Source: Paractinoplanes ferrugineus
GTDB lineage: Bacteria; Actinomycetota; Actinomycetes; Mycobacteriales; Micromonosporaceae
Length of the DNA: 39,890 nucleotides
Assembly: GCF_016862195.1 (NCBI RefSeq)
Contig: NZ_BOMM01000033.1
Coordinates: 1-39,890 of the forward strand
Direction of reading: 5' to 3'
Shown: one piece after another, positions 31,877 through 39,890 of the stretch
Position numbering within the stretch: the stretch's first letter is position 1
How the letters are laid out: each line of letters starts with the position of its first letter
Position numbers and translations under genes: made by a program
Notes under the pieces: generated by a model
What the model saw: the letters and a program-made list of their open reading frames with translations, nothing else
Databases searched by the model: none
What the model was told of the DNA's origin: nothing

Positions 31877-32326
31877 ATGAAGATCATCCTCACTCACGAG
31901 GTGTCGGGTCTCGGCACTCCCGGTGACATCGTCGAGGTCAAGAACGGCTACGGCCGTAACTACCTGCTGCCCCAGGGTTTCGCGATTCAGTGGACCAAGG
32001 GTGCCGAGAAGCAGGTCGCGATCATCAAGCGGGCGCGTGACGCCCGGGAGATCCGCGACCTGGGCCAGGCCAACGAGGTCAAGGAGCAGCTCTCCGGCCT
32101 CAAGGTCACGCTGAGCGCGCGGTCCGGCAACGGCGGCCGTCTGTTCGGTTCGATCACGCCGGCCGAGATCGTCGATGCGGTCAAGTCCGCCGGCGGGCCG
32201 TCCCTCGACCGTCGCCGCCTCGAGATGCCGGCTCACATCAAGACCACCGGCTCGTACAACGTGCAGGTCAAGCTGCACCCCGAGGTGACCGCAACGTTCC
32301 CGGTGAACGTGGTGGCGGCCAAGTAG
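31877..32326 (+). CDS. rplI: 50S ribosomal protein L9
   Basis: 149 residues. The N-terminal domain (MKIILTHEVSGLGTPGDIVE, then GYGRNYLLPQGFA) binds 23S rRNA. A long central helix and the C-terminal domain (RLFGSITPAEIVDAV) complete the standard L9. It is the last gene of the operon and is followed 11 bp later by a strong terminator. Confidence 0.97.
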   Translation: MKIILTHEVSGLGTPGDIVEVKNGYGRNYLLPQGFAIQWTKGAEKQVAIIKRARDAREIRDLGQANEVKEQLSGLKVTLSARSGNGGRLFGSITPAEIVDAVKSAGGPSLDRRRLEMPAHIKTTGSYNVQVKLHPEVTATFPVNVVAAK

Positions 32327-32337
32327 TTCCGCTTTCG

Positions 32338-32376
32338 TCGGCGCGTCAGGCTTCGGCCTGGCGCGCCGATGGCTTT
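32338..32376 (+). terminator. Terminator with UUCG tetraloop after rplI
   Basis: A 14-bp stem (32338-32351 with 32356-32369, one G-T pair) is closed by the very stable TTCG loop. A weak T-stretch (GGCTTT) follows. It ends the ribosomal operon and faces the convergent gene. Confidence 0.85.
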
Positions 32377-32382
32377 CCCGGC

Positions 32383-35300
32383 TCAGCTCAGACTGTTGCC
32401 GGTGATCGCGGAGGCCAGCACTGTGGCCAGTCCGCCGCCCACGACCGCGGCGGCGAGGCCCACGCTGATCGCCTTCCACGAACTGCTGAACTTTCGCAGG
32501 CCCACCGCCACCAGCACGCTGAGCACCAGCGAGATGAGGAACTGCGGGGCGGCGCCGGCCAGCGTGTCCAGGGCGTGCGTCTTCGCATCGCTGTTGACCA
32601 CCAGCATGTACACGATGAACAGGACGATCGGTACGCCGTACCAGATCACTGTGTAACCGACCGCGGCCAGCGGGCCGCCCGCCTCCTGATCGCCCTCCTC
32701 GTCGTCCGGGTCGAGCAGGTCGCTCTTGCGGATCGTCGGGAAGCTGCCGGTCACCGGCCGCCGCTCGTAGGAGCCGGTCATGCCGCTCTGCCAGCTGCCC
32801 GAACGCGGTTCCGGCTGCGCGCGCGGGACCGGCGAGATCAGCGAGGTGGAGGTGGAGGATAAGTTCGACGACTCGACGGCGGCTGAGCCGCTCGGCCGAA
32901 AGGGAAGGTAATCCGAGGTGCCGAAGCGCCTTGACTCTCCCTCGGCAAGGCTGCTGCGATCGGCTAGATCACGGCGCCAGTCGTTGTCGCCACCCTCTCG
33001 ATAGACGGCCGAGCCACGGCCGTTGTCGGGTTCGTCGGAGAGTTGCCACGAACTGAGGTCCTTGTTGCCGGGTTCGCCGAGAGTCCAGGACGGTGCCTCG
33101 GTGGGTGTTCCTGTGCCCCCACTCGGCCGGCCGGCCCCCTCGGGGTCGAGCTCACGGCGCCAGCCGGCGGCGCCCGGCGGCTCCTCCTCGGCACGTCGCC
33201 GCCCGCCCGTGTTCGGCTCGAGATCACGGCGCCAACCAGCCGCTCCCGCCGGTTCCGCGGCCGGCCGGGCCCCGTTCGGGTCGAGATCCTGCCGCCAGTC
33301 CGCCACGGGTTCCGCGCCGCGCCGAGCACTGCCGCCGGGGTCGAGCTCGCTGCGCCAGTCGTCGCCCGCCGGGCGGGCGCCGTAGGGCAGGCCGCTGCGC
33401 GGAGCATTACCCGGAGCGCCGTACGTCACGGCGCTGCTCGGCGGGGCACCGGCCTCGTCGGCCCGCGCACGTCCGCCCGATAACTCGCGACGAGGACTGC
33501 CGTACGCGGTGCCACTGGTCGGCACGGAACTGCCATATGCCGGTCCGCTGGTGGGGGCCGCGCCGTACGCGGTGGTGTCGTCGGCGCGAGCACGCCCGCT
33601 CGGCAGCTCCCGCCGCGCGGAGCCGTAGGCCGGGCCGCTTGCCGGGGCGGCGCTCCCGTAGGTCGGGCCACCCGCACCAGCGCTGCTGCCGTAGGTGCCG
33701 CCGCCATAGCCCGGTCCGTCGTCGGGCCCGCCGCCGTGGCCCGGCCCGTCTGCGTAGCCCGGCCCGCCGTCGTAGCTCGGCCCGTCGGCATAGCCCCGCC
33801 GGTCGCCGGTCGCCCCGCCGTAGCCGGGCCGGTCGCCGTTTGCCCCGCCGTCGTAGCCCGGTCCGTCGTCCGGCCCGCCGCCGTAGGTGTTGCCGCTGGT
33901 CAGTTCACGGCGCGGGGAACCGAACGCGGGACCGCTGCGCGGTGCGCTGGACCCACCTCCGGCCGGCGGGTTGCCCCAATCGTCGTCGTCCTGCTCCGGT
34001 CGGCGCCGTGCAGCCCGGCCACCGTCGTCGGCCGCGGACGGCCCGGCCGGTAACTCGCGACGCGGCGGCGGACCGGTGTGGTTCTGCGTCTCGCGCCGGG
34101 CGGCCTCCGCACGCCACGCCGTGACACGCGGATCGTCCTCGGAACGGCTCCACTGACCGGTGTCGGGGTCGCGCGTCCAACTGCTCGTGTCGGGCTCGGC
34201 CGACCACGAGCCGGTGTGCTCGCGCCAGTCGTCCTTGACCTCGTTGTAGCGCGCCTTGCCCCGCGACGGCGGCCGCGGCGGCCCGTCGGGGCGGGCCCGA
34301 CGACCGGCCGGGGCACCCGGACCGCTGCGGGCACCGGCGACACCACGATCGTCCTCGGGAAAGCGGGACGCCTCGGCGTCCTCGGCGGCGGCCCGACTGC
34401 GGCGCCGGCCGATCCCGGTGGACGACACGCCCGCGTCGGCGGGATATCCGGCCGCACCGCGCCCGAAGCCGCCGCCGGGTTGCTCCCCCGCGCCGGGATC
34501 GCGCTGGTCCATCGGGCCGGCGCCGCGGCCGAAACCGGTGGTCGGAGCCGACGCGGGTGGCTCGCCGGGATAGCCGAAACCGCCGCCGCGACCGTAACCG
34601 GCGGGCGGCGCGTCAGCCGGATAGGCACCCCGGCCGAAGCCGTTCGTCGGCGCCGGGGGCGGCGGTTCAACCGGATAGCCGGTGCCACGCGCAAGCCCGG
34701 AGGTCGGCGCGCTGGCCGGGGGTGCGTCGCCGGGGTAGCCGCCGCGTCCGCCGGCTGGGGGTGCGTCGCCCGGGTAGCCACCGCGTCCGCCGGCCGGGGG
34801 TGCGTCGCCCGGGTAGCCGCCGCGGCCGTAGCCGGTGGTCGGTGCGGTGGGCGGGGGTTCGACCGGGTAGCCGCGTCCGAATCCGGAGGCCGGCGCGCTG
34901 GCCGGGGGCGCGTCGCCGGGGTAAGCAGAGTCGCCGGGGTAAGCAGCGTCGCCGGGGTAGCCGCCGCGCCCGTAGCCGGTGGTCGGTGCTGAGGACGGCG
35001 GGTCAGCCGGGTAGGTCGAGGCGGCACCGCGGCCGAAACTGCTGGTGGGTGCGGCGGCGGGGGGATCGGCTGAGTAGGTGCCACGGCCGTAGCCGGTGAT
35101 GGGTGCGGCGGCCGGCGGGTCGGCGGAGTAGCTGCCTCGGCCGTAGCCGGTGGTCGGCGCCGACGATGGCGGGTCGGCCGGGTAAGCACCTCGGTCCGCG
35201 CCGCGTCGCGAGCCGGCGGGGCCCGGGCCGAAGCCGGTCGTCGGGGCGGCGGCGGACGGATCGGCCGGGTAGGTGTCTCGGCCGTAACCGGTGGCCGGGG

Positions 35301-36729
35301 CATCGGTGCCGTAACCGCGTGCTTCGGCGGACGGGGCCTCGTCGGCGTAGCGGCTGCGGCGTGGCGTGGCGGGGGGTGCCTCGGCGGCGCGGCCAGTCGG
35401 GCGGTCGTCGTAGCTGGTCGGCAACGGCACGGCCACGCTGCGTGAACCGTGACCGGAATCGTCACGGCGGGCGCGTCGACCGGTCGGGGTGTCGTCGTCG
35501 TACGGGGTCGACGGGAGTGCTCGGCGGCCGGTGGAGCCGTCGTGCCGGCCGCTGCCGGTGCCGGTGCGAGTGTCGGTGGACCAGGGCGGGGTGGACCCGG
35601 TGCGCGTGCCGGTGGACCACGGCGGGGTGGAAGCGGTGCCGGGGTCGGCGAACAGCGGGATGCTTCCGGTGTCGGTGTGGCCGGCCCAGTTGTCGGAGTC
35701 GGAGCGCGTCGCCCAGCCCGTACCCCCGGAGGGCGCGGATCCATCCTCGGGAGCGCGCCGGCGCCCCACCCGCGGTGACCCACCGCCCTGATCCGCGTCT
35801 CGCCGCCACGCGGCGCGGTCGTCCTCGCGCACGAGATGGCGTCCGTCGTCGCGGGAGGCCTGCCAGCTCGGCTGCTCGGCCGGCTCGTCCATGCGCAGCC
35901 AGCTCGACATGGAGTCGGAAGCGGGCGGCGGAGGTTTCGCCGCGGAGCGGCTTGCCGCCTGATCGGTCCAGGTGGCGGTGCCCTCGATGGCGTCGCGCTG
36001 CCAGGGCTGCCGGCCCCGCTGCTCGGCCGGCGGATCGACGAGTTGCTGCCAGGACGGCGAGCTCTCGGCGGGAGTGCGTGGAGCGGGTGGCGTCTGCGTT
36101 TCCGGCCAGGAGCTGCCCGAGCTCGGCGACGTGAACTGTTGCCACGCGGGGCGGGACTCGGCTTTGTCGGCGGAGGTGGACGGCGACCAGGCGTTGCCCG
36201 AGATGGCCGGCTGGGCGGCGGGAGTGTCGACGGGCGGCCGGTATGAGTCGTTGCCGTCGGTCTGCCAGGCCTCGGTGGTGGAGCGGAAACCGTGCGAGCC
36301 GGTGGTGGAGCGCCACTCGGTGGTCTGCCGCCAGCGCGCGCCGGCGGCCCGCCACTCGGAGGTCTCGGTGCGCCAGCCGACGCCGTCGGCCGGGAACGTG
36401 GGGCGGCCCTGGGCGACGTCGGACCAGCGATTGGCCGGCTCGACCGACTGCGACTGGTCAGCGTCGGCCTGCTGGGCCCACTGGTCGGCGCGGCGCTGCC
36501 AGGCGAGGGCCTCGGCACTGGGCTGCATGCTGCCGGTGTCGGTTAGCGACGCCCATTTCGGCTCAGGCTCTACAATATCGGTACGTTCTGGACTCTGAGC
36601 GGGCCACGGCTGCGCGGCACGACGATCCCGCGGCATGCGGGCGCCGTAGTCCCATTCCCGTTGGTCCACCCAGAAAGCGTGACGTGCGCGAGTCCGAACC
36701 GCAACGCCTCCGGGCGATGGCTTGCTCAC
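32383..36729 (-). CDS. Giant repeat-rich protein with three C-terminal membrane helices
   Basis: About 1448 residues, no recognised family. Only the last 97 residues look folded in the membrane, with three helices (WYGVPIVLFIVYMLVV, FLISLVLSVLVAVGL, AISVGLAAAVVGGGLATVLA). Everything before is low-complexity and probably cytosolic. In order: a Trp/Arg/Gln-rich N terminus with repeated WR-x-T, Ser/Thr/Arg-rich segments, a long array of APTTGYGRG-YPGDAPPA units, a Gly/Tyr/Asp-rich array (GPGYGGG, GPAYGS), and five W-R-x-D/E-L units. The start is unsure: GTG at 36729 is the longest option, GTG 36669 and ATG 36636 are alternatives, and none has a good ribosome-binding site. It lies between rplI and dnaB. 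A scaffold or condensate-forming role is speculation. Confidence 0.8.
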   Translation of the reverse strand: MSKPSPGGVAVRTRARHAFWVDQREWDYGARMPRDRRAAQPWPAQSPERTDIVEPEPKWASLTDTGSMQPSAEALAWQRRADQWAQQADADQSQSVEPANRWSDVAQGRPTFPADGVGWRTETSEWRAAGARWRQTTEWRSTTGSHGFRSTTEAWQTDGNDSYRPPVDTPAAQPAISGNAWSPSTSADKAESRPAWQQFTSPSSGSSWPETQTPPAPRTPAESSPSWQQLVDPPAEQRGRQPWQRDAIEGTATWTDQAASRSAAKPPPPASDSMSSWLRMDEPAEQPSWQASRDDGRHLVREDDRAAWRRDADQGGGSPRVGRRRAPEDGSAPSGGTGWATRSDSDNWAGHTDTGSIPLFADPGTASTPPWSTGTRTGSTPPWSTDTRTGTGSGRHDGSTGRRALPSTPYDDDTPTGRRARRDDSGHGSRSVAVPLPTSYDDRPTGRAAEAPPATPRRSRYADEAPSAEARGYGTDAPATGYGRDTYPADPSAAAPTTGFGPGPAGSRRGADRGAYPADPPSSAPTTGYGRGSYSADPPAAAPITGYGRGTYSADPPAAAPTSSFGRGAASTYPADPPSSAPTTGYGRGGYPGDAAYPGDSAYPGDAPPASAPASGFGRGYPVEPPPTAPTTGYGRGGYPGDAPPAGGRGGYPGDAPPAGGRGGYPGDAPPASAPTSGLARGTGYPVEPPPPAPTNGFGRGAYPADAPPAGYGRGGGFGYPGEPPASAPTTGFGRGAGPMDQRDPGAGEQPGGGFGRGAAGYPADAGVSSTGIGRRRSRAAAEDAEASRFPEDDRGVAGARSGPGAPAGRRARPDGPPRPPSRGKARYNEVKDDWREHTGSWSAEPDTSSWTRDPDTGQWSRSEDDPRVTAWRAEAARRETQNHTGPPPRRELPAGPSAADDGGRAARRRPEQDDDDWGNPPAGGGSSAPRSGPAFGSPRRELTSGNTYGGGPDDGPGYDGGANGDRPGYGGATGDRRGYADGPSYDGGPGYADGPGHGGGPDDGPGYGGGTYGSSAGAGGPTYGSAAPASGPAYGSARRELPSGRARADDTTAYGAAPTSGPAYGSSVPTSGTAYGSPRRELSGGRARADEAGAPPSSAVTYGAPGNAPRSGLPYGARPAGDDWRSELDPGGSARRGAEPVADWRQDLDPNGARPAAEPAGAAGWRRDLEPNTGGRRRAEEEPPGAAGWRRELDPEGAGRPSGGTGTPTEAPSWTLGEPGNKDLSSWQLSDEPDNGRGSAVYREGGDNDWRRDLADRSSLAEGESRRFGTSDYLPFRPSGSAAVESSNLSSTSTSLISPVPRAQPEPRSGSWQSGMTGSYERRPVTGSFPTIRKSDLLDPDDEEGDQEAGGPLAAVGYTVIWYGVPIVLFIVYMLVVNSDAKTHALDTLAGAAPQFLISLVLSVLVAVGLRKFSSSWKAISVGLAAAVVGGGLATVLASAITGNSLS
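32965..33370. repeat. W-R-x-D/E-L motif repeat region
   Basis: Within the giant gene, DNA units around CGGCGCCAGTC recur at about 32971, 33155, 33229, 33293 and 33351. They encode WRRDL, WRREL, WRRDL, WRQDL and WRSEL, four of them followed by D/E-P, spaced roughly 20-25 residues apart except for the first, more distant unit. Confidence 0.8.
33440..33880. repeat. Gly/Tyr-rich repeat region
   Basis: Degenerate units encode GPAYGS(A/P)RREL, GPGYxGG and DGPGY stretches in the giant protein; variants of CCGTAGGCCGGGCC and TAGCCCGGTCC recur on the plus strand. Confidence 0.75.
34470..35330. repeat. Pro/Gly/Tyr tandem array in the giant gene
   Basis: Roughly fifteen diverged units encode APTTGYGRGxYPxDPPxA. 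An almost exact internal triplication (GGRGGYPGDAPPA) lies around 34720-34830, and short YPGDxA duplications lie around 34910-34960. The pattern indicates recent slippage or unequal recombination. Confidence 0.85.
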
Positions 36730-37036
36730 GCGGGGCAGCTTTTTCGTCCTCCACAGGTGGGGACAACGTTATTGCTGCTGGATAAGGCCGGTGTTGTGCC
36801 AACAAGTTCAGTTGTCCCCAGGCTGTACACAGCACTGCCCACAGGCTGGGGCGGGATGTCCACAGGTTCTCCCAAGGCTCGTCCACCGATGAGCTTGGGC
36901 AGGCGGGGCAGAGGTTCGTAGAGTGGGGCCGCCTTGATCGGGTCGAATCTTCCTGATCATGGCCGGGGTTCAGCCGAAAGTGTCGTACCCCGGCGGTTTG
37001 ATCTCAGGAAAGTCAGCCAAGCGGAGGGGGTCCGTG
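36730..37036. other. dnaB upstream region with DnaA-box-like sites
   Basis: The 307-base divergent gap between the giant protein gene and dnaB. It holds TTGTCCCCA (36812-36820) and ATGTCCACA (36856-36864), each one base from the high-GC DnaA box TTGTCCACA, and two further CCACAGG motifs near 36751 and 36838. An in-frame ATG at 36959 opens the dnaB frame earlier, but a better start lies at 37037. Confidence 0.5.
36895..36924 (+). promoter_or_regulatory. Candidate dnaB promoter
   Basis: TTGGGC (36895-36900) and TAGAGT (36919-36924) are separated by 18 bases. The -35 hexamer is the same as in the rpsF promoter candidate. Confidence 0.4.
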
Positions 37037-38488
37037 GTGTCGATCACCGACGACGCACGGCCGGATTCAAGGCCACCGGCGCAGTCGCCGGGTGGCGGCC
37101 CGCCGCGCAAGGGCGGTCCGGGTGGCCCGGGTGACGGCGGTTCGTCCGGGGGTGGTGGCGGTTTCGACAAGTCGCCCCCGCAGGACGTGGCGGCCGAGCA
37201 GGGCGTGCTCGGCGGCATGTTGCTGTCCAAGGACGCGATCGCCGACGTCGTCGAGATCCTCAAGGTGCAGGACTTCTACCGGCCGGTCCACGCCACGATC
37301 TACGACGTCGTCCTCGAGCTCTACGGTCGTGGTGAGCCGGCCGACGCGCTGACCGTGGCCGCCGCGCTGGCCGACTCGGGCGATCTGCAGCGCATCGGCG
37401 GCGTGCCCTATCTGCACACGCTGATCGAGAGCGTGCCGACCGCGGCCAACGCCTCCTACTACGCCCGCATCGTCTCCGAGCGGGCGATCCTGCGCCGGCT
37501 GGTCGAGGCGGGCACCAAGATCGTGCAGCTCGGCTACGGCGCCAACGGCCACGGTGGTCGCGACGTCGACGACATCGTCGACCTCGCCCAGCAGGCGATC
37601 TACGACGTCACCGAGAAACGCGTCAGCGAGGATTTCGCGTCCATCGGCGACATGCTGCAGCCCACGGTCGACGAGATCGAGGCGATCGGGGCGGCCGGCG
37701 GCGGGATGGCCGGCATCCCGACCGGCTTCTCCGATCTCGACCGGCTGCTCAACGGTCTGCACCCGGGCCAGCTGATCATCGTGGCCGGGCGACCCGGTCT
37801 CGGTAAGTCGACGGCGAGCATGGATTTCGCGCGTAATGCCGCTATTCGCAACAACTGCGCGAGTGCCATCTTCTCGCTCGAAATGAGCAAGATCGAAATG
37901 GTTATGCGGCTTTTGTCAGCTGAGGCGCGAGTGCCGCTGCACGTGTTGCGTTCCGGTCAGCTGACCGACGACGACTGGGCCAAGCTCGCGCGGCGGATGG
38001 GCGAGATCAGCGAGGCGCCGATCTTCGTCGACGACACGCCGAACATGAACCTGATGGAGATCCGGGCCAAGGCACGGCGACTCAAACAGCGGCACAACCT
38101 CAAGTTGCTCGTGATCGACTATCTCCAGCTGATGAGCTCGCCGAAGAAGACCGAGAGCCGGCAGCAGGAGGTCTCCGAGCTTTCTCGTGGCCTCAAGCTG
38201 CTGGCCAAGGAGATCGAGTGCCCGGTGATCGGCGTCTCGCAGCTGAACCGTGGTCCCGAGCAGCGCACCGACAAACGGCCGCAACTTTCCGACCTGCGTG
38301 AGTCCGGCTCCATCGAGCAGGACGCCGACGTGGTCATCCTGCTCCACCGTGATGACTACTACGACAAGGAGTCACCACGGGCGGGCGAGGCCGACTTCAT
38401 CGTGGCCAAGCACCGAAACGGCCCCACCGACACCATCACGGTGGCGGCTCAGCTGCACCTGTCGCGCTTCGTCGACATGGCGATCTAG
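37037..38488 (+). CDS. dnaB: Replicative DNA helicase DnaB
   Basis: 483 residues. A Gly/Pro-rich N-terminal tail precedes the DnaB N domain (DVAAEQGVLGGMLLSKDAI) and the RecA-like ATPase with Walker A GRPGLGKST (Lys257), SLEMSK, Walker B LLVIDYLQLM, and QLNRGPEQR with the arginine finger region. No intein is present, unlike mycobacterial DnaB. The GTG at 37037 is chosen because GGAGGGGG lies 6 bases upstream; GTG 37034 and ATG 36959 are possible. It unwinds DNA at the fork. Its stop overlaps the stop of the convergent toxin gene by the shared CTAG. Confidence 0.96.
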   Translation: MSITDDARPDSRPPAQSPGGGPPRKGGPGGPGDGGSSGGGGGFDKSPPQDVAAEQGVLGGMLLSKDAIADVVEILKVQDFYRPVHATIYDVVLELYGRGEPADALTVAAALADSGDLQRIGGVPYLHTLIESVPTAANASYYARIVSERAILRRLVEAGTKIVQLGYGANGHGGRDVDDIVDLAQQAIYDVTEKRVSEDFASIGDMLQPTVDEIEAIGAAGGGMAGIPTGFSDLDRLLNGLHPGQLIIVAGRPGLGKSTASMDFARNAAIRNNCASAIFSLEMSKIEMVMRLLSAEARVPLHVLRSGQLTDDDWAKLARRMGEISEAPIFVDDTPNMNLMEIRAKARRLKQRHNLKLLVIDYLQLMSSPKKTESRQQEVSELSRGLKLLAKEIECPVIGVSQLNRGPEQRTDKRPQLSDLRESGSIEQDADVVILLHRDDYYDKESPRAGEADFIVAKHRNGPTDTITVAAQLHLSRFVDMAI

Positions 38489-39890
38489 GCAGCCGACGTG
38501 CCGCTCCACTGCCCCGCACCGTGGTAGGGCAGTGGCGCCGGTGCGCCCTGGGGGTCGACGACCAGGGCGTCCATCGAGACGACGTTGCCGGCCGACGGCG
38601 CGCCCCGGTGGCCATAGAGCGGCACGCCCGCACCGATGCGGCCGATCTGCGGGTCGAGGAAGAGAATCGCGCCGTCCTGATTGACCGCCGCCCAGGCATG
38701 GCAGCCGCCGCCCTCGAGGTCGGTCAGGATGAAAGCGAACGATCCGTAGCCCGAGTTGTGCAGATGGTTGGTCAAATTCCGCATGGCGGCTTCGACCGCC
38801 GACCGGGCCGCGCCGGGCTCAGCCCCACCCTGATAGGGGCAGAGGTTCTGGAACGTCGAACTCGTCGCCAGCTCGATCCGCCGCAAACCATGCCATTCGC
38901 CGCCGATCGGCCGAGCGGGCTCCCCGGCGGCATAGGAGTCGAACGTACGCGGCGCCGCCACCCGGGGCCGCGCATGCATATAGGTGTCGAACAGCGCGAG
39001 CACACCGTCCACACAGTTCAGTGCCCGCGCCGGGTCGGACACCGGCCCACCGGCGTTCGCCAGCGCGAACCAACGTCCCGCCCGCGGATCAGCCAGGCGA
39101 AGCGCACGGCCGTCGCCGTCCCGCGGCACCGCGTCTTCAAGTGCCTTCTGATGTACGGCCTGGGGCGCGCGCAGACCGCCATAAGTGTCGTAACGCCGAG
39201 TCAGGTCGATCGGCAGCGAACCATTCAGTGCTGAGCGCTGATCCTTGGGCGACGCCACATCACCCGCGGCGCCCGAGCCGGACGGCGGGTCGGCCTCGGC
39301 GGCTGCCGAGCTGAGCACCACGGCCGGCCGGAGAAAACCGGCTGCCACCTTCGCGGCGGCCTTCTCGATCTGACCGAGGAGCGCCCGCAACTGCGTCGAC
39401 CGGGCTCGCAGCTCCTCGCCGCGTTCTCGGGACCCGGAGAGGATCTCCTGGTCGGCGAGCTGACCGAGTTTGCGGATCCGAGCTCTCGTCTCGTCCGCCA
39501 CGGTGGTCAGAAAGACCGAGTACTCATGCTGCTGAATGTCGGCGGCATAACCGAACTTCTCCGGCAGCGCGGGGCTCTGCGACCAGGCACCGGGCGGCAG
39601 AATGACGGTTCGCGTGCCCGGATCCGCAGCGTTTCCGCCGTTCGCCGGTGTCCGGGACAACCGGGCAATCCGCTCCAACTCCGCCTGCGGAATCCGTCGG
39701 GTGGCGGCACCGTCCGCCCCCGCCGGCTGCTTGGCCGGCGTGGTCACCGCCCCGCCGCGCGAGCGTGCCAACACGCCGGCCGCGCTGATCCCACGCCCGC
39801 CCTCCTGGTTGACCCCACCACGTTCGGCTGGAGCAGCGTGCCGATCCCCGGCCGCGTTCTTGCCTCGCCGAGGGGTGTTGCCCCGCTCGG
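38485..39890 (-). CDS. Polymorphic toxin, C-terminal glutamine deamidase (Tox-PL) domain, 5' partial
   Basis: The frame stays open to the right edge, so at least 468 residues are present and the N terminus is missing. The visible part starts with a basic Gly/Arg-rich linker, then a helical, coiled-coil-like segment (YSVFLTTVADETRARIRKLG onward). The terminal domain has a papain-like triad: Cys in ALNCVDGVLALF (codon 39013-39015), His in GGCHAWAAVN (38698-38700) and Asp in ILFLDPQIGR (38653-38655). This matches the toxin glutamine deamidase family found at the tips of large actinobacterial secreted proteins. It would deamidate glutamines in a target protein. No immunity gene follows; the next gene is convergent dnaB. 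Confidence 0.85.
   Translation of the reverse strand, partial: ERGNTPRRGKNAAGDRHAAPAERGGVNQEGGRGISAAGVLARSRGGAVTTPAKQPAGADGAATRRIPQAELERIARLSRTPANGGNAADPGTRTVILPPGAWSQSPALPEKFGYAADIQQHEYSVFLTTVADETRARIRKLGQLADQEILSGSRERGEELRARSTQLRALLGQIEKAAAKVAAGFLRPAVVLSSAAAEADPPSGSGAAGDVASPKDQRSALNGSLPIDLTRRYDTYGGLRAPQAVHQKALEDAVPRDGDGRALRLADPRAGRWFALANAGGPVSDPARALNCVDGVLALFDTYMHARPRVAAPRTFDSYAAGEPARPIGGEWHGLRRIELATSSTFQNLCPYQGGAEPGAARSAVEAAMRNLTNHLHNSGYGSFAFILTDLEGGGCHAWAAVNQDGAILFLDPQIGRIGAGVPLYGHRGAPSAGNVVSMDALVVDPQGAPAPLPYHGAGQWSGTSAA

Noticed and set aside
37037..38488. Intein in dnaB, as in mycobacteria
   Set aside because: The helicase motifs are contiguous and the length is that of an uninterrupted DnaB.

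Overview
The window is chromosomal DNA from a high-GC actinobacterium, most likely Micromonosporaceae (Actinoplanes/Micromonospora type). The evidence is the strong G/C third-position bias of the coding regions, the many GTG starts, several apparent leaderless genes, and a gene order I recognise from actinobacterial chromosomes near the origin. No rRNA, tRNA, CRISPR array, insertion sequence or prophage was found.

Layout. (1) 1-2197 is gene-poor. It holds a 13-copy heptamer repeat at the left edge, four parS-like ParB sites and two perfect DnaA boxes, so it belongs to the origin/segregation domain; parB is probably just outside the left edge. (2) 2198-8376 carries a HIT-like protein, a leftward aminotransferase / D-Ala-D-Ala-ligase-like / methyltransferase operon, a GNAT acetyltransferase and a CwlM-type amidase. 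(3) 8488-15885 is a leftward block: hypothetical gene, murJ, separate membrane pseudokinase, sigM, probable anti-sigma factor, trxB, trxA. It has the same gene content as the mycobacterial and streptomycete parB-side block, joining thiol redox control, an ECF sigma factor and lipid II flipping. (4) 15952-20718 has pcnA and ogt (rightward), an unexplained 460-base stretch, the leftward PadR-ino1 operon with a 25-bp operator, and a DUF5318 gene. (5) 20908-30360 has a class A penicillin-binding protein, a GT87-like mannosyltransferase, a repeat-rich GT-C-like membrane protein, endonuclease IV and a surface protein. (6) 30518-32376 is the rpsF-ssb-rpsR-rplI operon with a structured leader. (7) 32383-39890 holds a 1,400-residue repeat-rich membrane protein, dnaB, and the C-terminal part of a glutamine-deamidase polymorphic toxin that runs off the right edge.

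Most of the window is housekeeping: envelope synthesis (PBP, MurJ, Ddl-like, amidase), redox defence (TrxA/TrxB), inositol synthesis and replication (DnaB, SSB). The unusual parts are the Ddl-like enzyme lacking a magnesium ligand, a sigma-R-type promoter before trxBA, an S6:S18-type leader that sequesters the rpsF ribosome-binding site, a likely decayed gene or small transcript between ogt and ino1, the repeat-dominated membrane proteins, and the toxin gene that abuts dnaB with no immunity gene between them.
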